DNA of 64,000 bases from Hansfordia pulvinata (lineage: Eukaryota > Ascomycota > Sordariomycetes > Xylariales). The notes below the pieces were generated by a model, which was given only the letters and a program-made list of their open reading frames with translations, had not been told where the DNA came from and did no database searches. Location of the stretch: contig BJKQ01000009.1 in NCBI GenBank assembly GCA_006538405.1, forward strand, positions 124,001 through 188,000. Direction: 5' to 3'. Of this stretch, positions 46,526-55,980 are shown piece after piece. The stretch's first letter is position 1, and every line of letters starts with the position of its first letter. The position numbers were made by a program, and so were the translations under genes.

Positions 46526-46900
46526 TCGCATGGAGGTTAGAACCCTCTATTGTACCCAATTTTTGCCTTATGAATGCCGACTGACATCCCAAGGGCTTCA
46601 TATTTTTACACATCGTTACTTTGAAGAGGCGACGGAGTATTCGTACTTTCCCGTTAGTGCTTGAGCCCGCCAATACGTGATTCGAACACTCTGGCGGCCG
46701 CGATTCTCATCATATGGGCAGCCCGTTCCACTAGCCAAGCCAATACCGTGACACAGCAGTATAGTACTCGTGGCCAGCGAGGATTGCCAGCACTTATTCA
46801 GCATAACGACTCCCGTACAAGAAGAGGTATCATTCGTCGATGTATTATATGTATCTCGTCGCTCGGACCGGCAGCAAACACGAACTCAGCCCACACGGAC

Positions 46901-48348
46901 CTACACAAGGGAATTCCTCATGGCGTATTTCGCAAAGTCAATCTCGTCGTCCGCCCGAGCGCCGACGGGCGACACGTCGCCGCTGCGCAGCCCGTCCTCC
47001 TCCCCGCGCCCGAGCCCTATCGCCTCGTCGACGGGCGACGACGACGACGAGCTGATGACGCTGTCGACGGCCCCTCGGCTCTCTATCGCGGCGGCTTTGG
47101 CCTTATGCTGCTGCTGCTGCTGCCGCTGCTCTCCCTCCTTCTCCCTCTCCTCCTGCGGAAGCCCGTAGCCGGTCCCGCCGCGCTCTCTCTCCCGGCTGCT
47201 GATCCCGACCTTGTCGCTCCCGAGGCCGGCGCGGCGGCGGCCGCCGCCGTGCCCGGGCCCCCCGCCTCGGAAGGGCCCGTCGCTCCGGTCGCTTCCGCTG
47301 CTGCGGGGCGTGCGCCGGCTGTGGTCCCACAGGCCCGGGACCAGCTTGAGCAGCGGCTTGAAGGCGGCCGCGGACGCGGCGAAGATGGCCATGCCCAGCT
47401 CGATGTCGGCCCACAGCAGCAGCTCGTAGTGGTACCCCTCGGCCTCGGCGGCCGTCGCGTGCGTCAGGCGGATGATGACGACCAGCTTGACGATGGTGGC
47501 CGAGCTTGCGCTGCGGAGGGGGGGGGGCAAAGAAGACGTGTTAGTTCCTTGGGATCAAGGAGGGGTGGGGGGGTGAGGCAAAGAGAAGAATGTTGAAACT
47601 CACAAGAAACCCAACCCGAGCAGCAGGATGACGGTCAGGCGCAGGCGGAAGCTCATCTGGACCTTCCAGACCATGTAGATGGGCAGGAGGGCGTAGAAGT
47701 AGTCGATGACGATGTTGGTGGCAGTGCGGAAGTACCCGACGAAGGCGCACGTCTGGCTGCCCGCGTAGTTGCTGGAGCCCCCGAGGCGCAGAGCCAGGAC
47801 GAGTAGAGCGTCATGACGACGGTCCAGGCGCCGACGACCACCATGCTGCCGTAGAGCAGCCAGCGCATGCGCCGCGTCGACGCCAGCCGGCACAGCACCA
47901 GCGCCACCGCCAGCTTGACCAGGCCCGACGCGATGTACAGCGTCAGCTGGTTGGCGAAGTAGAACTGCTTCGCCCGCGCCGCGTCGTACCACGGCCGCGA
48001 CTCCTCCGCCGCGTAGCCGTACGCCATGGACGCCGAGGCCAGGCCGCACCGGATCAGGTACGCCAGCTGTGTTCAAGGGTCAGCCAGCGTCTGGGCCAGG
48101 CTGGTCAAGATATAGGGGGCTTGGGGAGAGAAGAAGACACGGCGGGAAGAGTGAGAGAGAGGGAGGGGTAAAAAAAGAAAGAACGAAGAGAAAAGACTCA
48201 CATATGTGATGCCCAACACCAAGTCGTCCAGGCCCAGGCCACGGCTGATCATCCGGGTGCGCACGTAGAGCCGGGCGGCCAGCGCGGCGCCGTCAACCAC
48301 CACGAACACGGCCATGGCCGCGATCAGGCTGCCGCGGTACGCGACCAT
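46901..48348 (-). CDS. PTH11-like rhodopsin-domain membrane protein, frame interrupted
   Basis: Minus-strand exons: 48348-48202, 48066-47604 and 47510-46901; both introns join in frame. The protein has the fungal rhodopsin-domain layout of seven membrane segments: MVAYRGSLIAAMAVFVV, then LGLDDLVLGITY and LTLYIASGLVKLAVALVL. After the break come CAFVGYFRTATNIVIDYFYALLP and LELGMAIFAASAAAFKPL-like helices (here DIELGMAIFAASAAAFKPLL). The C-terminal tail is long, Gln/Ser-rich and cytosolic. Relatives include PTH11-type receptors, but most members have no known ligand. Inside exon 2 the frame steps back one base between VVMTLYS and SSNYAGSQTC; a C5 run on the plus strand (47778-47782) is the likely place. 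If real, the gene is broken after four membrane segments. Confidence 0.84.
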
Positions 48349-49379
48349 GATGGCTCTTCTATCCCTGTTTCCTCCCTTCGAGAAGAGGCAGGCTGGGATG
48401 GGGGGGAGATCAAGGTGACTGTGGACTAGTTGGTGCACATGCGGCGTGCTGGTGTGTCTGTGTCTGCGTTCGATTATACGTGTGTCGTCGTCGTCGTCGT
48501 CGGTGCCCGGGTGTGTGCGTGCTTCGTCGCGGCTCAGCTCAGTTGGCGAGATGGCGCAGCGAACGCCCATGCCCCCGTGGTCCCGCGTGCCTACTTGTAT
48601 ATATTGATTGCCGGTCGATCGCTGGCGTATCTCGGTCGTCCTCGGTGAGTGGGAGGCTGTATGTGGGGGAGGGTTGCGTGGAGGAGGTGGTGACGGCCAA
48701 CCTAAGACTTCGCCAGACACAAGGGAGAACGGCTGAGAAGCAGCTGAGGCGAGACAGCCCCGGATCTCGCCGGTCTATATCACCCTCGGGAACGCTTGCT
48801 CGCCCGAGAGCAACCCAGGACCCTCCCCCGGCACACCACCACGTCGCCAATACCACGCCAGGGCCTGGGTGCCCATGCGTGCGGCGGAGCGGCGGGTCTC
48901 TGATGACTCTGGTCGGGAGGGGGGCCCAAACCAGGCGCCGGCGTCTAGACGAGCAGCGCGCCCCAAGACTATTGGCCGCCGGCAGAAAGGCAGGGTCTCC
49001 CAATGCCGTGTCACCCACACTGTCTACGCCGCTTCTCGAAGGGCGGCCGAGAGCTACTCGTATCTGCCGGGGGGGAGCAACGGTGGCCAGCTTCTGCTTA
49101 CTACTCTGCCGCATCGCCTCATAGGGCACACCCTTGCACCTCGCCCTACCTGGGACTTTTTGTATGGTCAGCTACGAGTATGCGTACGCCGTTGATAGTT
49201 TAGGTAGCGAGCGACCTGGGCTCGGCTCTGACCGCATGCGGCAGCCGAGACACTTCTCCAGGTGATTGAGGCTTCGTGGCTGTTGGTTCGTCACTCTGGC
49301 TCGAAAAAGGAGGGGGGGTTACAAGCGCTCACACACGAGCCAGCAAAACAGGGTGACCGAGCTACTACTCGCACAAGCG

Positions 49380-49403
49380 CCCCCCCCCCCCCCCCCCCCC
49401 CCC
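49380..49403. repeat. Poly-C tract, 24 bases
   Basis: An uninterrupted run of C on the plus strand, bounded by AAGCG and TCTTCCC. Confidence 0.95.
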
Positions 49404-49601
49404 TCTTCCCTCCAGCGCCGGCGCTGAGTAGGAAGAAGCAAGCAAGCAAGACAGCCGGGGCGGCATTCCAGTCAGCAGGGGGCCAGCAGGGGCCAGAACA
49501 GGACAGAGCAGCCTGAGCGGCCGCACATCGCGGAAGAAGAGGTGCGAGCGTAGAGGGGGGGCGATGAACCTAAGCTCGAAGAAAGGGAAACATACGGAAA
49601 T

Positions 49602-49628
49602 AGAGAGAGAGAGAGAGAGAGAGAGAGT
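49602..49628. repeat. (GA)n microsatellite
   Basis: About 13 GA units, followed by GTGAGTGAGAGAGG and a poly-A run near 49640-49652. Confidence 0.95.
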
Positions 49629-52600
49629 GAGTGAGAGAGGAAAAAAAAAAAACGAGGCCAGCGCCTGTCTCGCGTGTTGCGACTATCGAAACCTTCCACG
49701 CATTAGCTCGGCATCCGGCGCCAGTCCGCGCCCGCCTCTGCCGGGCGACGACGACGGCGGCGGCGGAGGCGGCGGCAAGAGGGCCATCCCCCAGACGGAC
49801 GACGCCAGTGCAATTGCCGACGCCTGCGCTTGCGGCAGAGAGCAGAAGCGCGGCCGGGGGTGGTGCGGGCCCTAATAAAGGGTGGCGCTCTGGGCAGCCC
49901 ATGACACACGAGCGAGTACTCGCACAATCACCACCTACCATTTCATGGTATGGGTTAGGTCCATGTACTCGTACAGCTTCTCTATCGCTTTCTTCTAGCC
50001 TTGTGTCCTGCCGCAGTCGTACTTGTGCGTCGGCTCGGTCCCCGTCTTGGGGCTCGGCCAGCCGGGGTGGCACTCTGACACCGACCAGCGCTTGCGATAG
50101 ATCCTACACGTCAACAAATCGGCTTTGACAGTCTCGAACCCCGGGGCGGCCGGAAAGTGGGAAAGCCAGACGACAAGACGTCAGCAGCCGCTGCGACGAC
50201 GGGAGCTCTGGGCGCCCGGTCCTCTCGGGTGGCTGATAGTCTTCGAGGCTACTGGTCCGGCCAGCCGGGGCCCCGAAGCTGCAGAGTGCCATATTCTTGC
50301 TGCGGTGGCCATCCATCCTGCGATCCTGTGCGTGTCCCTGCTGCGCTGGCGAGGCGCTGTACGGAGTACGTTACTCGTCCGAGCAGGCAGAGCTGCAGTC
50401 ATGTGTGCGAGTACTCGTACGCGCATGTGGCCCTGCATGTGCACGCAGCGAGCGGGAGGGGTGCAGCGTCGATGCAACGGCCGGACGCACAGGCGGTCGG
50501 CGGAATTGCAGCGGGGGGTGGGGTGACATTGGTCGGGTGGCGCAGGCGGACGGGGTTTTTCTTTTTTCTTTCCTTTTCAGCTGCGAGGAGGGGAGCAGTG
50601 AGCACAGTTGCTTTTCTGCTTTTCAGCTCGATGGGGCCAATGGCACCGTCGCGTCACGTCGCCAGGGAGAGGGGGAGGGGGGATGCTACGAGGATGCTGG
50701 TGAGACAGTGGAGGGGGGAGGGGCGTGATCTGGAGATTGGAGATGGCATCTGGAAAATGAGATGTTCGTGAGAGAGAGATCCGGATGGAGAGTACGAGTG
50801 AGCTGCTGATTCCTGTGCTTTTACCAATAGTTGTGCTGGGCTCTGTTGCTGTTCTGCTGGTGCCTGATTCTGGATGCAGGGAATAAGAAACAGCAAAAGG
50901 AAACCCTCTTTCAACCCCTGAGCAAACCTGGATGGACCCTGAAGCTGACGGCCACCAGCTGAACACAGCCAGTCCCCTGCTGGTGAATTCATTGGTGCCT
51001 GGCCCGGAAACGTTGTTTCGAGATTGAGTAGGTGGAGATTGCCAGTCTTGATCGCCCATGAAGATAATTTTGCTAGGTTCTCGAGTCATCACATACGACG
51101 CCTCGCCTCCGATGGGCGCAGGCTGCCCGACACGGGCAGTCCCCAGACGACGCCGCGTAGCTGACGACGTTGGGATGGACCGCCGCCCACGCTCTGATCG
51201 CCAGCTACGAGTACCTGATTGAGAGTACGATAGCGGCTGGGTGCTACTAAGTTAGCTTCTCGCCCATCTCTCGGCCTGTCCAGCCGAAGCCCCAGAGTGA
51301 CGGCGTCGCGGCGGCATCAACGGGTATTTTTGGCGCGCTCGAGTTCCGGTTACGACAGCTCTGATCCGGCCTAAAAGTGAGTCGCGAGTACGACATAGTA
51401 CTACTCCGTGGCAGCCTATGACGACGACGACGGCGGCGGCGGCGGCCCATAACACCAAAAAGTCCGATCGAGTGCCGTGGCGTGACGTGACGGGCGACAG
51501 GCACATCACGGCGCCATCTCGCAACCGTGGCGCCGCACTCTGCTCAACGGTCACGGGCTGTCACGGCGAGAGGCGTCAGTCCCGGCCTGTGCGAGTCCCC
51601 CCGTGCCCCCACGCACGCATTCCGGACCCGCTGTTCTCTCCGCGTTGGCTGCGGGTTTTTGACTATCCGCAGTGCTGGCTTGCGAGCTGCTGTGAGTATG
51701 TGGCGGCGCGATGGCGGTCGGCTCATGATGGTCGTAGCGAGTCGCGAGTCGTGCCAACCTCTGCTGCCCACCTTTGGCCCTACGAGCTACACGAATCGTG
51801 TGCGCGCGCCGTCCGTCTCGTCAGCCACCTCGTTCACCGGCATGCACAAGTAATAAATCGCAAGATCCCGGGCACCCGACAGCCTGGAACTGAGTTTCCG
51901 ATCTTGGGTCAAACTCTGACCAGCAAGCCAGCCAGCCAGTCAGCCGAGAGAGATCTCCCGCCCGGCCAGTCAGCGATCTTACTCGCCCAAGAGGCAGAGG
52001 CGCCCTTTTCTGTGGCAAGCCGGGTCGTCCTGGGACCTACCTCCCTCTTGTGATCATGGGCGGACGACGCCGAGGTCCGAGCATGCCCGGCTCACCAGAC
52101 GAGTACATACCTACGAGTACTCGCAGAGAATGGAAGCCGATATCCGCAGATTGGGGCCCAGCCACATGGCAGGGCCAATCTAACCGCAAACACGGCTCGT
52201 GCTCCTCACTGGCTCAGCTGAGGCTTGGCCGGGAGCGCCTGGCCGCGGGCGACTCTTGGGTGCGTGGGTGCGTGGGTGCGTGGGTGCTCTCCCCATGGCG
52301 CGGCGGCGGCTGCACGGCGCGATCGGCGGACATGCCGCAAGCGGCCCGGGGCCAATGCGAGCGCGAGTGTTGCATTCGCAGTGTGGTGTGGATGGTGCCA
52401 TGGAAGCCGAGAAAAAACAGTAAGAAAGAACCAAGGTGCATTGGTCTGTCTGCCAGTGCGGAGTGGGTGGGGACGCGGGTGCGGGATGGGCGGGCCTTGG
52501 AAGCCAAGGTAAGTGTAGGTACCTTCCTTACCTACCTTACCTCGCAAGGCTTGCATGAGTGGGTTGAACATGGATCAGTCAGGCAGTCAATGGAGGTAAT

Positions 52601-53099
52601 GACCCGCGACGATGCCGGCCCGGGGTGTTGACCGCGTCGTGTCTGCTGGGCCGTGTTTGCCAGACACACCCAGACCGACGGGACTGGCGATTCGCTTCGT
52701 ACGAGTATAATATAGCAACGGCCCCCGTCCCATTCATTCATGTACCAGTGCCACCCACGTCCACGTCCCCGTCCCCGGCCTCCCCCCCCTCTCTCCTGTG
52801 TGCCTGGCTCCCAACTCACGACGACGACACTACACATCGTGACAACCCTGTCCACAGCCACGGCCACAGAGCCAGAGTCCGCGGTCGCGCTCTTGCTGGT
52901 CGCGCAAAGCTCCACGCCAAATCACCGCCCCTTCCGGATCCGCAGGTGCATCGGTGGAGAGGCTGTCAACGAAGGGTCCACCAGCCAAACCACCACTACC
53001 GCAACCACCACCACTCCATCGTACCTAAGGTAGGTAGTAGTCATCGTCATCTCCGTCGCCGCACTCTGCCGGCAATAACCACCCCGCGCCGCGCCAGCC

Positions 53100-54506
53100 A
53101 TGCACGCCCCCTCCGCCCTCTCGCGCCTCGCCCTGGCCGCCGCCGCGGTCCTCCTCAGCACCAGCACCAGCGGCAATGGGGCAGCCGCGCAGGAGGCACC
53201 GCCGTTGTTGGAGGACGGGCGCATGTCGGTGTGGATGGCCAGGAGCATCATGTCGCGCGGCCAGGGCCTGATGACGGGCAAGGGCGGCTCGTCGGAGCCG
53301 CTGATGGCGGGCTTCGCGCAAAAGGCCCTCGCGGCGCTGGCCGCGCAGTACCCGGACGACCCGGCGACGCCCGCCATCGCCGACTACGCCCGCCGCAGCG
53401 CCGACTCGGTCGCCCCCTTCATGCTCAACGCCTCGCGCGACGCCGCCGCCTACCCGCTCGACCGCCTGTCCGCCGGCAACGCCCTGCTGGCCCTGTCCGA
53501 CGGCGCGCGCTCCCCGGGCGTCCGCGGCCAGGCCGCCCGCGCCCTGCGCCAGAGCATCGACCGCAACCGCCGCAACGCCGAGGGCGGCCTGTGGTACTTC
53601 ACCTACCCGGACTGGAGCTACCTCGACGGCATGTACTCGCTCGGCCCCTTCTACGCCCTCTACCCGCTGCCCGACGCCGACGACCACGACCCCGCCGCCG
53701 TCGCCGCCGCCCGCGACGACCTGCGCCGCCAGTTCGACCTGCTGTGGGACCACAACCGCGTCGAGCCCTCCGGCCTGCTGGTCCACGGCTACGACGACTC
53801 CCGCACCGCCTCCTGGGCCGACCCGGTCACCGGCGCCAGCCCCATCGTCTGGGGCCGCAGCCTCGGCTGGTACGTCATGGCGCTGGTCGACACCATCGAG
53901 GCCCTGACGCCGCCGCCGCCGGGCGACGCCGACGACGACGACGGACAGGACCCCCCGGCCTGCCCGACGCGCGACCACTTCCTCGGCCGGTTCCGCGCCC
54001 TGGCCGACTCGGTCCTCGCCGCCGCCGACCCGGCCACCGGCGCCTGGTGGCAGGTCGTCGACCAGGGCGCCCGCGAGGGCAACTACATCGAGTCCAGCGG
54101 CAGCGCCATGTTCGCCTACGCCCTGCTCAAGGGCGCCCGCCTCGGCTACCTGCCCGACGCCGCCACCGCCCGCGCCTACAACGCCGGCACGCGCGCCCAG
54201 CACTACCTGGCCGGCGAGTTTGTCGTCCGCGAGCCCAACGGCACCCTCTCCTACAACGGCACCGTCGCCGTCTGCAGCCTCAACTCGACCGCGACCTACG
54301 ATGTGAGTTTTTGCCGTCCCCCCCCTGCGTCTCCTTGCGCCTCCCACTTCCCCGGTGTCGATCCCCCGTGTCCTTCTTTGCGTGTCTGACTCGGTGTTTC
54401 TATCTAGTACTACGTGCACCAGCCGCTGCTCTTCAACAGCGTGCACGGCTCCGCCGCCTTCATCCTGGCCTCCCTCGAGGTCGAGAGGAACGGCAGACAG
54501 CGTTAA
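53100..54506 (+). CDS. GH105 unsaturated rhamnogalacturonyl hydrolase, secreted, 2 exons
   Basis: Exons 53100-54302 and 54408-54506 (GTGAGT...CTAG, phase 0) give 433 residues. An N-terminal signal peptide is followed by an (alpha/alpha)6 barrel with family motifs: GGLWYFTYPDWSYLDGMYS, GLLVHGYDDS, ADPVTGASPIVWGRSLGWYV, GAWWQVVDQGAREGNYIESS and GSAMFAYALLKGARLGYL. This is the Glyco_hydro_88/GH105 fold (YteR/YesR), which removes the unsaturated uronic residue left by rhamnogalacturonan lyase; secretion suggests plant pectin side-chain breakdown. The short second exon supplies the closing helix (HQPLLFNSVHGSAAFILA). Codon use is extremely C-biased at third positions. A possible AATAAA poly(A) signal lies near 54589. 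Confidence 0.9.
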
Positions 54507-55164
54507 GAAGAAAGGGCTCTGATTTCTTCCTTCCTATTCTCCACAGATAAAGTCAGATGTCTACTTTATCACTTTGTATTAGCCTGCAAATAAAATCCGC
54601 ATGAGCAGCCCAACCATCTTGCAACGCACGTAAAAACCGAGTACTACGTGACTGTCAGCAACGAGGCGAACCAGGAGGGGTCCGAGCAGGAGGAAATGGG
54701 AGCAGACGCGACGCAGCGGATGGCGGCATGCCACGCGACGACTACACATCGCGCGACGGTGGCCTACTAATTTCCCCAGTGGAGAGGACATGTGCGTGCA
54801 TAAGATGAGAGAGCGTCGTCACATGTAGCGGACGAGAAGTACAACAACTCGTTAGTCTGAGCTTGGGTATATTCGCGTTGAAAGAAGAAGCCAAAAATAT
54901 CACCATCATAAGCGTCAAGGTGAACCACTCCGCGCTTGCCCCCTTGTTCCGCTCCTCCTCATCCCCGAATTTCTCTCTCATGTAAGAGCGCCCCATGTCA
55001 TTATCGTGATTACATGCGTTTTTGGAATATTTCCAAGTTTGAAAAGATTATAAATTGATATCGGCGATTCCCGCCCTCCTTCTCGGCCGAAAAAAAGCCA
55101 AGATCTCCGATGACTTTTTGGGTATGCCACCTGGCTTTTCTCTTCTTTCTTTGTTGAGAGAAGA
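54507..55164. other. Spacer between convergent genes
   Basis: 3' flanks of the GH105 gene and the GPI protein gene. No other gene is seen. Confidence 0.5.
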
Positions 55165-55980
55165 TTAGATGAGCAGGGCAGCGGCGACGGCGAGGCCGGC
55201 GACGACGCGGCCGTCGGCAGCCACGTTGCCGGCGCCGGCGGCGACGCCGGGCATACCCCCCGGAGGCATCGCGGTGGGGGTGGCGTCGGCGGCGGTGAAC
55301 GGGTCGGAGGTCGTGGTGGCGTCGCCGGTGAACGAGTGCCACGAGGTGGAGGAGGTGGAGGTGCCGGAGGCGGACGAGAGGTCGGTGGTGCGGGTGTAGG
55401 TGAAGGAGTCGAGGTCGGAGGTGGTGAAGGAGTCGAAGTCGTCGGAGGTGGTGAAGCTGGAGCCGGACGAGCCGGAGCTGGACCCGGACCCGGACCCGGA
55501 GGAGGAGGAGCCGTCGCACGACTTGCCGAGCGGGCAGCACCCGGTGGCGGTGCAGGTCGAGAAGTTGGCGCAGTAGCCGCTGCCGTCGTTGCAGCAGGTC
55601 CCCGTGGTGGGCATGCACAGGCCGTCGCACTCGGTCTCGCCGATGCCGCAGGTCGCCTCGCCCGTGCCGTCGTCGCTGCACGTCTCGCCCTCCGGGCAGC
55701 AGCCCGACGCCGTGCAGTAGTCGCCCGAGTAGCAGTACGTGCTCTTGCCCTGGTTGCAGCACACGCCCGTCAGCGGCATGCAGCCGTCCTCGCACGTCGT
55801 CTCGTCCGAGTCGCACGACGACGACGTCGCCCGCGGCGACACCAGCAGCGCCGCCGGCGGCGACCGCGCCCCCACGTTGGCGCTGAAGCCCGGCAGGCTG
55901 ACCTTCGACTGCGCCTTGTACGAGGCCAGCGCGGCCGGCGTGGCCGTCAGGAGGACGCTGAGGATCTGCTGGGCGCGCAT
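55165..55980 (-). CDS. Cys-rich, Ser/Thr-rich GPI-anchored surface protein
   Basis: Start at 55980 (MRAQQILSVLLTATPAALAS, a signal peptide) gives 271 intronless residues. The ectodomain (about 45-150) has two similar Cys-rich modules, each with a paired-Cys pattern: first CEDGCMPLTGVCCNQG then YCTASGCCPEGETC; second CDGLCMPTTGTCCNDG then TCTATGCCPLGKSC. A Ser/Gly and Ser/Thr/Asp-rich stalk follows, then a small-residue site and hydrophobic tail (VVAGLAVAAALLI) fitting GPI attachment. Such proteins coat the fungal wall; the Cys modules resemble fungal GPI proteins of unknown ligand. An in-frame ATG at 56100 would remove the signal peptide from the N-terminus and lies over a GT repeat, so it is not used. 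Confidence 0.86.
   Translation of the reverse strand: MRAQQILSVLLTATPAALASYKAQSKVSLPGFSANVGARSPPAALLVSPRATSSSCDSDETTCEDGCMPLTGVCCNQGKSTYCYSGDYCTASGCCPEGETCSDDGTGEATCGIGETECDGLCMPTTGTCCNDGSGYCANFSTCTATGCCPLGKSCDGSSSSGSGSGSSSGSSGSSFTTSDDFDSFTTSDLDSFTYTRTTDLSSASGTSTSSTSWHSFTGDATTTSDPFTAADATPTAMPPGGMPGVAAGAGNVAADGRVVAGLAVAAALLI

Larger units (their letters stand above)
48349..53099. other. Gene desert rich in low-complexity DNA
   Basis: About 4.7 kb without a supported gene between a divergent pair. It holds a 24-base C homopolymer, a GA microsatellite and seven of the window's TACGAGTA/TACTCGTA octamers (49055, 49173, 49966, 50412, 51206, 52112 and 52700). Open frames are compositionally biased and lack motifs. 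Confidence 0.55.

Noticed and set aside
50577..51092. 171-codon minus-strand frame in the 48-53 kb desert
   Set aside because: Ser/Pro-rich low complexity with no homologous motif and no promoter or leader signature.
53025..54446. 473-codon minus-strand open frame
   Set aside because: Antisense shadow of the GH105 gene, which has signal peptide, motifs and a proper intron.
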